NCBI GenBank assembly: GCA_021464415.1
Contig: CM038463.1
Location: 6,494,754-6,558,753 of the forward strand
Source: Lonicera japonica
Lineage: Eukaryota; Streptophyta; Magnoliopsida; Dipsacales; Caprifoliaceae
Length of the DNA: 64,000 nt
Reading direction: 5' to 3'
A program made the position numbers and the translations under genes. The notes beneath the pieces were generated by a model, which was not told the DNA's origin, did not search any database, and worked only from the letters and a program-made list of their open reading frames with translations. Shown piece by piece: positions 1-11,210 of this stretch. Positions within the stretch are counted from its first letter, which is position 1. Every line of letters starts with the position of its first letter.

Positions 1-1075
1 ATACCAGTAAAACAAATTTTTGCAACAAAGGAGATGCCTTTATCAAGGAAGTATATCCCAGGAAGCATTTATCATAACCTCCTACGGATTTGCTCTTCAA
101 CACTAATTTTTTGAGATTGGGGAATTCATGAGGCGGCGCATGATGAAATCCCCCAAATTCCTCAACTTGATTGACATCCAATTCAAGAGTTTCTAGCCGA
201 GAAAAGCAGCTTAAAAATTTAGGGAGAAAATCAAGCATGTTCTGTCGTATAACCCGGCCAGCAATAGACAACTCCACAAGCCAGGGAACATTGTTGAGAT
301 GCAAGTTTGTACCAAATGCCCAATATTCAAAACGAACAAGATCTGTTAAATTACAGATCTCAATGGAATCTAAGTTGTTACACCAACTTATCTCTAAATA
401 CTTTAACACCAAAGACGGGCCAGCCACTTTCAATGTTTTCAGTTCTTGAGATGCACGGACAGCTAACCGTTCAAGAAAAGGACAGTTGGCCAAAATGTTC
501 TCTAGTACTTGTCCACTCACATCAACTCCTTTCAGATGCAGCGATTTAAGGGACTTAAATTCACTAGTGCTGCAAGTATTTGAAAGCAACTCTAAACTAT
601 AAGGTCTTCGAGATGAAGGGATGGGACCAATATTATGCCATGCCATGAACAACTCGAGCTTCTAAACACTCCTCGTCAATGCAAACTTAACCCACTCCTC
701 GATATCGCTTTTATAAGTTTCGTCCAGTTCAACACAAACCCTAAATTCTTTTATAGTGGGAAACTTGCGAAGTTTTAAGACTCGATTCACCTGTCTGACA
801 AACATATTCGTGTTCGTTGCCTTAAGCTTCTTTGCCACAATCTGCCTTTCCCTCACGCTCTTCTCCTTCATTATTATACGGTTATCATCGAGCCATGATA
901 TTTTATGATCAAAGTGGAGAAGCGTGGCAAAGGCCCACAGACCTGTCCATCGTCTTGAAAGGACATTGGCAACAACCGTTTCCTTCAATGTTAAAAATGA
1001 GAGTATATATACGAGAATTTCATCTGGTAACTGACCTATCTGATCCTCCTCCGGGTCATAGACACCTTTAAGACA
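1..1075 (-). pseudogene. F-box/LRR (FBD-type) protein, partial, with premature stop
   Basis: Members of this family are substrate adaptors of SCF ubiquitin ligases. Read on the minus strand from about 1075, the frame gives an F-box core (QIGQLPDEILVYILSFLTLK, then ETVVANVLSRRWTGLWAF), a spacer, then leucine-rich segments such as LKSLHLKGVDVSGQVLENI. The frame stays open to the window edge, so the C-terminal part (an FBD domain in many relatives) lies outside. The exon seems to start at an AG acceptor at 1076-1077, with a TAG just upstream, so the true start codon is probably in an earlier exon I did not find. One in-frame TAG at 662-664 sits after WVKFALTRSV, where relatives usually continue. 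Coding continues in the same frame behind it (KLELFMAWHNIGP). A single CAG-to-TAG change would explain it. Seen: the frame and the stop. Inferred: loss of function; a sequencing error or allelic nonsense variant is possible. Confidence 0.8.
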
Positions 1076-1922
1076 CTACATTTACAGAAATAAGGATATT
1101 ATTAGAAAGAAACGAAAATATAACTTATTGGGAATTGATGAACAAAGCAACCAATTTTATTTAAATTAAGGAAAAGGGTATTTTAATCATGACAAGTGAA
1201 GACATAATCCAGAATGAACATTGTACTAACCCATCCATATTAAACTGAGAGGGTGCTTATATAGTATTTGCACTAAGAATCCATGGGCATAATAAATGTT
1301 GGCAAATTAAAGTAGGTGCAGTTAAAACGTAGATAATGCACAATCAACACCACAATTAGTCCTAGCAATAGCTAAAAAGTAAAGATCTTAAAATTAATAG
1401 TATTTAGTGACTTAGGGGTCAAGATAAAACGTTTACGCTCAGTAAGAGAAAAAGCATGTGTTAAATGAATAATCTTCGCTATTCCAAAATAAAGTCAGAT
1501 GAATATACATATATTATTAATTATATAAAGCCAGAAGCCATTTTGTTGGACTTGAAGCTGTGACAAGTTTTGCCCCTTCCTTCGAGAAATTTTTTTGTCA
1601 TATTAGGAAAAATCTACTACACAAAGTGAGGGATAATCAAAATATATATATATATATATATATAGGAAAAGTAAAGAAAAGTTAGATTGAGAAAGAAAGA
1701 AAAATACCTTAATAATTTGCTGAGGTTGAGGTAGTTGGTCATAATTGTAAGAAGTTCGCAGCCTTTTGGAATTATGCAGTAGTGCTGCTGCCATGAGATC
1801 AATCAGCAAAGCCAAATAAAAAATATTAGAAAAATGAATGAAGGTTTTATTTTTAATTATTGTTTAAGTTTAGGGCAAAGGAAGAAAAAGCATAAAGCAT
1901 TGAGAATTATATATATATTTTT
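1076..1922. other. Intergenic AT-rich stretch
   Basis: I see no gene. It holds a short (TA)n run near 1640-1664. The last nine bases (1914-1922, TATATTTTT) are the left target-site duplication of the neighbouring Mutator-like element. The 5' part should contain the missing first exon and promoter of the F-box gene, but I could not place them. Confidence 0.6.
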
Positions 1923-3407
1923 GAGTAAACAGCCCATTTGGCCACTGAACTTTTAGTTTTGTACCATTTTGCCCACTAAACTTTAAAATGAACCATTTTA
2001 ACCATCAAACTTTTCGGCGAGTACTATTTGGCCCATTCCGTCCAAATGAGGTGTTAAAAGTGACGGAATGAAGCCACGTGCCTAGCACATGAGTTCATTT
2101 AAGGGCAAAATGGTCATTTTCACACCAAGCTTCTTCTTCTCCTTTTTCCTTGCATAATTTTTTGCCCAAAATGAAAACCCACATGTTATATATAACACAG
2201 AAACAGAGCACAAAAGTAAAGCCAAAAAAAGAGAAAAACAAGAGAGAAAAACGAGGGAAGAAAAGAAGAAAAATAGATCCCTGAATAAAACAAAATTTTA
2301 TTACTGGTCTGGTCTCATTACTGGTCCAATTTTTTTTCCTATCCGACATCAACAGTTTCTTATCTCAAACGTATTTACAAGTCTTCCCATTCTGATTATC
2401 CAAACAACCCTTCATTTTTCCATACAATTTCGACTGTCCAATAATTTTACTGCAGGTCCTGAAGAGATGTATGTCAATTTTTAAGTTGCTGCTTTTTGCC
2501 TATGTATTATTATTCTCCTTATATAGACATCACAATTTTTTGTTGCAAACCCTGTTAACAAACAAATACATACATGTATTTATTGACATTTTTGCTGGAT
2601 AAAGTTGTTAACTTGAAAATTTAAACATTTCCACTGCTTTATATATATATATATATATGCATACAAAACTTTTGTCTATATATATACTTGGAAGGTAATA
2701 AACACAACACTTGAAATACACAATAATAATATAGGAGTGGGCAAAATATTTACAGACCATCAGGCTAGCAGCCCCCAAAACGATGATGTTTACTTGTTTG
2801 AATTACCAATAAATGAGATCAAAAACTTCTTGAAAACACGTTTCCCATGCAGAATTAGAAGGGCATTGTTCCCTTATGAATTGCTTTGCTTGATGGGTTA
2901 TTTGTTGCGAAATTGGAATGTAATTAAGCACCCATTTCATGGCCCATGCCTTCATTCCAAATGCTACCGCCGGTGAATCAGCTGGTGGTGGTGTGGTGTT
3001 GGTGGTCCAGCATGAGTATTGCTGCTGTTGGTGCCACTTCTCTTTCTTTGTAACTTTGTATCTATTCTTTTCAAAACTCAAAAAAGAAAATGTGATATTG
3101 AATTTTTGGCTTCAGTTTTGTGTGCTGTTTCTATGTTATAAAACCTATGGGTTTTCATTTTTAGGCGAGAATTTATGGAGGGAAGAAGGTGAAGAAGAAG
3201 CTTGGTGTGAAAATGACCATTTTGCCCTTAAATGAAGTCATGTGCTAGGCACATGGCTTTATTCCGTCACTTTTAACACCTCATTTGGACGGAATGGGCC
3301 AAATGGTACTCGCCAAAAAGTTTGATGGTTAAAATGGTTCGTTTTAAAGTTGAGTGGGTAAAGTGGTACAAAACTAAAAGTTCAGTGGCCAAATAGGCTG
3401 TTTACTC
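1923..3407. mobile_element. Mutator-like element with long terminal inverted repeats (non-autonomous)
   Basis: The first roughly 300 bases (1923 to about 2224) reappear in reverse complement at about 3110-3407. Both ends start GAGTAAACAGCC and carry the same run of motifs (GGCCACTGAACTTTTAG, AACCATCAAACTTTT, TGACGGAAT, AGGGCAAAATGGTCATTTTC). The element is flanked on both sides by TATATTTTT (1914-1922 and 3408-3416). A 9-bp duplication together with TIRs this long is the signature of Mutator-like elements. The inner 0.9 kb has no transposase frame that I can recognise. Open frames crossing the TIRs (2095-2352 minus and 2939-3235 plus) are two copies of the same inverted repeat, not genes. Confidence 0.85.
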
Positions 3408-3416
3408 TATATTTTT

Positions 3417-4848
3417 TGCCCGCCCGTGCTTTGCCCTTTATAGTCTTGTTCTACGACTTACAAATCCAAACCACACCCACACTTTCAAAATCATACTCGC
3501 GTTTGGATACCTAGTATATACCGGATTATTCTTTGGTTCCGTTGGAATTACGGGTGAATTTAATATAAAATAATATTATATTATACTGAATGTACAATAT
3601 CAAAATTTATTACCATTACTATTGCCATGTTAAAACTTTCTATATATATCGAAATATTGGTATAATATGGTACATTATCAAAAAATCAATCTTAAAAGAA
3701 AAATGTAAATGGATAATCAAATGTGACATTTTGGCTAAAACAAAACAATTAAGTTACTTTTATCTACCTTTAATTAAATTTTTGCAATTGATTGTTTCAA
3801 GAACACTAAATCATATATAAATATTGTTGTATCAAAATTAACACATAAATATCTATCAAATGCTTTGAAGCTAAAGGATTGAAAATTAATACGATTAGAA
3901 AAAAAAATGAAGATAAATATTTGATATTTAAAGATAAATAGATAGATAGCCTTAAATGGAGAAAAGCCTTGAAATGGGTCTAGTAGAATTGGAAAGGGTG
4001 CGGTGGATGAAGTGATTGAAATTAAATATTGTGTAAGGTGGTTGCGAGGTAGCAGTCCGCATTGGGTATGTGGCGGTGGTAGGGTGGTAGTGCTGCAGTG
4101 GGTATGTAGTAGTGGTGGGATGACAGTGCCACATTGGGTACGTGGTGGTTTTAGATCTATTGGTAAAAAGAGGGGAATAAGAGTAGAAGAAAAAGAAAGG
4201 TGGTGTGTTTGTGAGTAAGGATGTGAATCCCTAAGTTAGTGTGAAAATGAATTCTTGATTAACTCAAATATGAATCCTTGATCTAAATGTTATTAGTAAA
4301 TGTTGTGGTATATTAATATTATTTTAGTATTTTGCACAATGGTATTATTGGTAATGGTAAGATATAGTAATACCGTGAAAATACCAATATTTCGGTATAG
4401 TATGGTACGGTATACCGTCGGTAATGATTTTGAGTATTATTATTGTGCCAAAAAAATTCAGTATGTACCACTACCAAACTTCGGTATATTTTGTCAATGG
4501 TATAGTATGGTACGGTATATTTAGTGAAATTTCCCACCCCTAGTTGGACATACGTAGATCAATAATTTTCAAAGGTTCAGTGGTAGACATTTTTTTTTCT
4601 TATTTTAGTTCAATTCAATTATGATGCTAAATTTTATTGGTTTTTTTTGTAAAGAAATGTCAAGTACTAAAACTAAAATTTCATATAGAAATATCAAGTG
4701 CTGAAACTAACTTAATCTCCGGGTTTAGATCATTAGTTTAGTATACTGATAACTGATATATCAACTCATGTTGTTGACAGGATATATTCTCTATTTTATC
4801 CATTTTGCGAAAACAGATTGACGACTTTACATACATTATGTTTTCACC
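3417..4848. other. Intergenic stretch with degenerate short repeats
   Basis: No gene seen. A G-rich minisatellite-like patch (repeated GTGGTGG-type words) lies around 4030-4150. Around 4340-4520 there is a cluster of GGTAT/TACCG words including an exact 20-base repeat, listed separately. Confidence 0.5.
4394..4518. repeat. Direct repeat GGTATAGTATGGTACGGTAT
   Basis: The same 20-base word occurs at 4394-4413 and 4499-4518, within a patch also rich in its partial reverse complements (TACCG, ATACC). The segment ends with CCACCCCTAG at about 4533-4542, which resembles a hAT-type terminus, but I found no matching left end. It is most likely the remains of a small DNA transposon. Confidence 0.45.
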
Positions 4849-5545
4849 ATACACATGCCTAGAGATTGACAATTGGTAGCATCGGCCATTACGCTGTGGG
4901 GCCGAGAGTCACGGGGTGCCTCCCAATAGCACCCATGACCAACTACACCTATAGGACACCGTGCACACGCCCGAGCGCAGCACGGTCCAACATGCCATCC
5001 AACACCCGTACCATCAAGTCATCCAGCATCATAAAGTTCTAGCTTTGTATCTTGGATAGTTTAGTTTTTTTTTTTGGAAATAGATCTTTTCATATGTAAA
5101 TATTGCTTCCATGTAAATAGATTTAGTAATTTCCTTTGTAATTGTCTTGAATTTCCTTTGTAATCGTTTTTTTGTAACTTGTGTGAGTCAACGTGCACTG
5201 CTACAACTTTGATATTTTCATTAAGTAGTTATATGTGGGAATAAGACTATCTGCCTCACATCCGAGTTGCCTATCAGTGCACGATGTCTAACACTCTATT
5301 TCAAGTTCTTACTTTATTTCTTTCAAGTTGTAATATCTTTCCATGTAATCAAGTTTCTTGCAATGAAGTGATTTCAATTTATACCCAGGCCCTCTTTTAA
5401 ATTACTGTTATTACATGTTGGTAGTTAATTGTAAATAATATTCTAGTGAACTTGAACACCTATCGATCATGCGGCCTCATTTGGGCTGTCAAAGGACGCC
5501 TCATAACACAGGGGTGTACCTTGCCCACACATACCTATATTAATA
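4849..5545. repeat. Possible LTR-retrotransposon LTR fragment
   Basis: A stretch less AT-rich than its surroundings, with repeated TTTCCTTTGTAAT(T/C)G words and a GAACTTGAACACC...GGGGTGTACC block. The composition and word use resemble the LTR/leader of plant gypsy elements. I could not find a second copy in the window, a TSD, or clear TG...CA ends. This is a weak call. Confidence 0.3.
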
Positions 5546-6419
5546 AAATAGGTTTGGTCCCAATATTTCCCAATAGTATTACTATATGAATGTTTTACTA
5601 TAAATTTGAGTATTTTTTATAAATAAATATATACAGTATTGGAGTAACTGTGAGAATTTATCACAAATACACTATCTGTATTTGTGATAAAAAAGCATTA
5701 GTGTGTTGTGAGACATAAAAAAAAATAAAGATCGCATCCTTTAAATACAAAGACTATATCATTTAAGAAAAAGTTTGATTAAGACATTCTAAATTTGTTT
5801 ATTTTTTGCTCAAAGACCATAACTTAATTTATTTTGATGATTAATTAATGCTTAACGGATGGCTATTCAAATGTTAGGAGGTAACGTGGAATGAACCAAA
5901 TAAAAACACCTTATTATATTAAGGGTAAATTATGTAAACCTTCCTAAGCTATCTCGTTTACTTCAATTGTTTAGATCTAAACCTAGATTATTATATTTGG
6001 AAATTAACATGATAAAATACGAATTGGTTTGACCAATTAACCCTAGGTCTGACTCTACAGAAGAGTAAGGTAAAGAAAACACAAAGAAAGATACAAATAT
6101 CTATATTAGGTAAACAATGAAATAAAAAGGAAAAATAAAATAAGAAATAGTATTGTCTATTTTTTTTATAATCAAATGGCCCAAAGGACAAAGGAAACGA
6201 CAAGACCAATCTGACATACATAAATAAATAAAACATTTGCTTAAACATCATAGTTCTAGATACTCCACCAGTAGTAACCTAATAATACCTATTGACAATA
6301 GCTTTAGATACTCCACAACCACCATTAACCTAACAATGTAATACATACTTATTGACATATCTAGTTGTATACTTGTTAGCCAACTTCTAACTTAACTAAA
6401 CACAATGTACCTCAGCAAT
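5546..6419. other. Intergenic stretch with a perfect hairpin and a short duplication
   Basis: No gene seen. It contains a perfect 14-bp inverted repeat (5657-5691, listed separately). An imperfect local duplication sits at about 6257-6297 and 6305-6357, sharing AGATACTCCAC and TATTGACA. Confidence 0.5.
5657..5691. repeat. Perfect 14-bp inverted repeat with 7-nt loop
   Basis: TTTATCACAAATAC at 5657-5670 is exactly complementary to 5678-5691, separated by ACTATCT. On the plus strand it is followed by an A-rich run, on the minus strand by none. It could be the core of a small MITE or a chance hairpin; no coding gene abuts it. Confidence 0.7.
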
Positions 6420-7210
6420 GAGGGAATGAGCACCAAGCTGAGACGTTTGCAGTGCCTCCTCGTGGCAGCTCAACAAACGTTTACTTTGAGGTAAAAAATG
6501 CTAGCTTCTCGAATAGCAAGCACCTCCGTAAATGGAGATATCACTTTCTTACCAAAAAAGTCGATCAAACACCCATTAATTAGCATATTTAATAACATAC
6601 GCTATAGCTGTGCCATATCTAGAGAAGGCGGCATCATAATTCACCTTGAGAGCTAGAACAATCAGCCATAAAGGTCCACGAGGATGGGAAGAATGAACAC
6701 CCCCCCCCTCAATTGCTGAGAAGCTCCAACTTCTTAAACCAGACGAAAAGGAAGTCGGAAGGGAGGCAGTCTTCTAGACTCAAAAACAATTTTGGATTTT
6801 GAATCAACGACTTTGAAAATATTTCGCTTCACCTTATCAAAAACCCACTCGTTCTTAGCCAACCAAATAGCCCATCCAATGGAAGCGATGATAGAAAACC
6901 AATTAACAAAATCAACTAATTTATCAAAATTAATCAAAAATTGCTAAACTAAACAAAAACACTAACACAATTCTCAACAATCCATCCATGAAGATTACAC
7001 CATTTCCACACTTCTTTAATTTATCCAAGAACATAGAAAAAGAATATGCACTATTGACTCAGTCTCCCTTTCATATAGCGTACACCCCGAATGCGAGATG
7101 CACTTGCAAGAAAAAATATTTTCTTTGGAAGCTTTGGCATTGTGAAACACTCATCCACCAAAAGTGATTAAATTTATAGGGGTGTCAAGGCTCCAAATAC
7201 ACTTCCACTT
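6420..7210 (-). pseudogene. LINE ORF2 C-terminal relic (zinc-binding region plus RNase H-like)
   Basis: On the minus strand, three blocks appear in the order expected for the end of a plant LINE ORF2 or a related RNase H protein. About 7200-6960 is a broken zinc-binding reverse-transcriptase segment (ERETESIVHILFLCSW). 6937-6734 is a linker with WAIWLAKNEWVFDK, typical of the region between zf-RVT and RNase H. About 6690-6420 is an RNase H-like start (KVNYDAAFSRYG, then ACYSRS and EVLAIREA). Stops and frame changes lie between the blocks, so it is not functional. No reverse-transcriptase core is seen upstream, so it is 5'-truncated, as LINE copies usually are. Confidence 0.7.
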
Positions 7211-7229
7211 CCAGTGATGGAGGACATAA

Positions 7230-7815
7230 GATGTAGAGATGATCTTTGTTGCACCAAACCGCTCACAACCGAGCATGACGCAACGGGGAAGGATCACACA
7301 AGCTCAGATGGTTTGCCGAATGAAGAACCTGCCACAAAAAAGTACACCCACAATAGAGAAATAGGAAATAAAGCAACAATCGAACAAAACAAGGTTTTAC
7401 CGTGGTGTAGGCTAAACGCCACTAATACACACATATGATAGCTTCTATTGATAATTAGGACAAATAGTTGATTACAAGCACACAAGAAAAAATTTCACTA
7501 ATTTTTTGCTTTCAAGTCTCTCTACAAGTCTATATTCACAAATGAGCCAAAAAATACAATAAATAAGCAAAATGCCTGGGACCATGATTGATCATAGAAA
7601 CCCAATGATCGATCATGAAAGCCTACTGGTAATCCAAGATAATGCCATGATCGATCATGGTCACCATAATAGAGAGCCAACTTCACAAATCTCCACATTA
7701 GCGAACCATTCAGCTATCCCATCCAGCAAATTGCACACTTCACTCTATTTGATCCTCCATCAATAGTGCTATAGCATCAAACCCGGCCCCGAAGGCCTTC
7801 ACCCCCAATGGGGTC
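7230..7815 (-). repeat. Possible 3' LTR and 3' untranslated region of Copia-1
   Basis: Directly downstream of the Copia-1 RNase H frame on the minus strand. The reverse complement around 7380-7440 resembles the R-U5 part of copia LTRs (CCACGGTAAAACCTTGTTTT followed by T-rich sequence). A second LTR was not found because the 5' end of Copia-1 is lost, so the ends are unproven. The palindrome ATGATCGATCAT and near copies occur at about 7580-7662. Confidence 0.35.
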
Positions 7816-10800
7816 TCAACAACAAAAAAAGTTGACCAAAGTTGAGCAATGCTTAAACTTTGTCGCTGGTACCACCTTCGTCATCATGGTTGCAAGATTA
7901 TCCATGGTGCCAATTTTTTTCAAAATCACTTCACCACTCTCGATAATCTCCAATATGAAATGAAACCAAACATCAATGTACTTCGTTCGTCCGTGATGAA
8001 ATTGGTTCTTGGCCAAATGAATAGCGCTTTGGCTATCACAATGTACATCGACATTCTCTTGAACCATCCTCAATTCACCTATGAAACCACGAAGCCACAA
8101 TGCTTCCTTGCCTGCCTTTATTGCTGCAGTGTACTCTGCTTCCGTAGAAGACAACGCCACTACACCTTGCAACATCGACCTCCAGCTAATCGGACCACCA
8201 CTAAATGTGAAAACATACCCTGTGGTCGACCGTCGCTTGTCAAGATCCCCAACATAGTCTGAATCAACATACCCGCAAATAATAGACCCCTCAGTTCTCT
8301 AGTATACCAACACTTTATTCTTCGTCACTTGTGGGTATTACAAAATTCACTTAACGGCATTCTACTGTTGTTTCCTCGAATTTGCCATAAACTTATTAAT
8401 AATGCTCACTGCTTGAGCAATATCTGGTTGAGTACACACCATGGCATGCATCAAGCTTCTTATTGCACTCACATATGGAACTTGAACCATATACTCCACT
8501 TCTTCCTCTATTTTTGGAGTCATAGTTGCCGAGAGTTTGAAGTGCGGAGCCAGTTGAACACTCATGGGTTTTGAGTCTTGCATCCCAAATTGGATTACCA
8601 CTTTATTCAAATATTGCCTCTGAGTGAGGTACAATCTTCCCTTCTTCTTATCCCTTACTATCTATATTCCCAAAATCTTTTTGGCTCCACCTAAGTCCTT
8701 CATCTTAAACTCGAGACTCAACTGAGCCTTCACCGTGTTGATATCAAACATACTCGATGAACAAATAAGCATATCATCAACATATAAGAGTAATTAGATA
8801 AACGAATCCCCTTTGAGTTTCTTAAAGTAAATGCAATGATCAAAATCACTCTGTTTGAATTTTTGAGCCATCATGAATGTGTCAAACTTCTTGTACCATT
8901 GTCTAAGCGATTGTTTCAACCCATACAAGGACTTCTCCAGTTTACAAACCCAGTCTTCCTTACTAACAACCTTGAACCCCTCCGGTTGAGATACATAAAT
9001 ATCCTCCTCTAGTTCCCCGTGCAAGAACGTCGACTTGACGTCGAGTTGTTCAAGCTCTAAGTTAAATTAGTCAAACTACTATACCATAGCTAATAGCACT
9101 ATAATGGAAGTGTGTTTTACTACTAAAGAGAATACTTCATTATAATCTACCTATTTCCGTTATGCAAATCCCTTAGCCACCAATCTTGCTTTATACCGAA
9201 CATTCGAATTTAGAACCCCATTTTTCTTGGCAAACACCCATTTGCACCCAATTGACTTTTTTTTAAGAACTTGTAAAGATCTCAGGCTTCATTCTTGTGA
9301 AAAGAATTCTTTTCATCACCAATGGAAACCTTCCATTCATCACAATGACTATTCGCCATTACCTCCTGATAAGAAGTCGGTTCATCGCCATAAACCATCA
9401 ATACATATGCTACACTATCTTTGTAGCCAAATTATTGCTGTGCTCGTCGAGCTCTCGGCTCCCTACCGCTTGCCAAAGACAGTACCTCTCGTTGTTATTA
9501 ACTAGACCACTCAATAGGAATCTCCACATTCTCCGAATCACTATCGAAAGAATCAACTGGATTAGTCACTTTCGATTGTACTGAAATAGTCACCACTAGC
9601 GTAAACACTTTCATTTGCACCATATTGCTCTTCATACTCTTATCAAGAACCTTCATATTTTCTCTCGTAGGCAACTTGAGTAACAATGCCTCGTCAAATG
9701 TAACATCTTTGCTAAAGATCATTTTTCGGTCTTGTAGGCACCACAACTTATATCATTTGACTCCACTTCTTAAACCCATAAAAATTGCTTTCTGACTCTT
9801 AGATCAATCTTATCTTCACGGACGTGATAATAAGCCGGACAACCAAAGATGTGTAATGAATTGTAACTCCCATGAGATCCTATCCAAACATCCATAAGAG
9901 TTTTGTAATCGACCATTGAGAATGGCAACATGTTTACAATGTAGCTAATATAAGATAAGACCTCCACCCAATACTGTTTTTCCAAATTTGCATTTGACAG
10001 CGTACACTTCACTTTTTCAAGTAAGGTACGATTCATCTTTTCAGTTCCTCCAGTTTGCTGTGGTGTACCTCTAACAATGAAATGGCGAACAATTCTTTCA
10101 TTTTGACAGTAATTCCTTAAACGAATCACTAGTTTACTATCTGCCGTTATTCGATCTAAGCATCTTGATTTTCATGTTAAGCTGATTTTTGACCATTTTT
10201 TTCCACTTTAGAAACACCCCAAAGACCTCGTATTTGTGCTTCATAAGATATACACAAATTCGCCTAGAGAAATCATCTACAAATGTAACAAAGTAATGAT
10301 TACCTACTAAAGATTTCGTCTTGAAAGGTCCTCAGACATCCATGTGTATATAGTCAAGCAACCCCTTCGTGCAACGAATAGCCGTCTTAAACTTTACTCA
10401 TATTTATTTCCCGAGCACACAATGCTCACAAAACTTTAGCTTACAGTTTTTTGCACCTTTAAGCAAACCTTGTTTACATAACACCGTCATCACCTTCTCC
10501 CCAGCATGTCCTAATCTCATGTGCCATAATCTCATCAAATCCGAACTTGTACTTGCTCCACCTGCTTCTGTAAAAACTGAAACGCTACCCATCACCGTAC
10601 TACTTTGAAGAAAATAAATTACCCTCATTCTTTCCCTTCATTAACACCAAGGCACAAGAGGTAACATTTAGCATTTCACCCTCGAACACAATCTTACACC
10701 CGTTAGAATCTAAAGAACCCAAAGAAATCAAATTCTTCTTTAGATCCGGGATGTATTTGACTTCATTAAGAGTTCTTACTAATCCGTCATGCAGCTTTAA

Positions 10801-11210
10801 CTTGATCATTCCAATACTCTCCGTCCTATAAGCGGGTCATTGCCCATCAAAATTGTCCCTTCATTCACCTTCACTAATGTATGGAAAAGGACATTATTTG
10901 GGCACATATGGTATGAACAACCTGAGTCTAAAATCCACTCGTCCGTTGAGCTTTCCCTATAAGTAACCACTAACATACTCTTAAAGTCACCATCCCCTAA
11001 AGTAACAGAATTTGCGGTATCATCCACATTTTTCTCCTTCCTCTTGTCTACTTAAGCATTAGGACAATTCTTTTTTATATGACATTTTCTTTTGCACTTA
11101 TAACATTCCATGTTATCTAGGTACTCAGTACATGACTTGGGCCGAGAGTTGTTGTGTTTTGCTTGTTTTCGATCATCTGTCCTTTCCTGCGTAACCAATT
11201 AATTGGAGCC
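7816..11210 (-). pseudogene. Copia-1: Ty1/copia pol relic, 5'-truncated
   Basis: Reading the minus strand in order: zinc knuckle near 11050-11111 (CYKCKRKCHIKKNC, CX2CX4HX4C); protease with [13 protein letters not shown] (11027-10806); GAG-pre-integrase and integrase zinc finger with LWHMRLGHAG and CEHCVLGK (10628-10404); integrase core part (10129-9770, RHFIVRGTPQQTGGTEKMNR); linker (9746-9498); reverse transcriptase pieces including LEKSLYGLKQSLRQWYKKFD (9024-8794) and YVDDM at about 8767-8790; RT end (8634-8362); RNase H with SSTEAEYTAAIKAGKEALWL (8175-7816). Frames change several times and stops interrupt, so it is dead. The knuckle and protease share one frame (one stop between them). 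Upstream of about 11210 the copia-like sequence ends at an unrelated coding relic. This order of domains (PR-INT-RT-RH) defines copia. Confidence 0.9.

Noticed and set aside
171..549. Two overlapping plus-strand open frames
   Set aside because: They are shadows of the minus-strand F-box/LRR frame, which has family motifs along its whole length.
2939..3235. 98-residue plus-strand frame, similar to one at 2095-2352 on the minus strand
   Set aside because: The similarity of the two proteins is due to the terminal inverted repeats of the Mutator-like element.
7849..8262. 137-residue plus-strand frame
   Set aside because: Opposite strand of the Copia-1 RNase H; no motif of its own.
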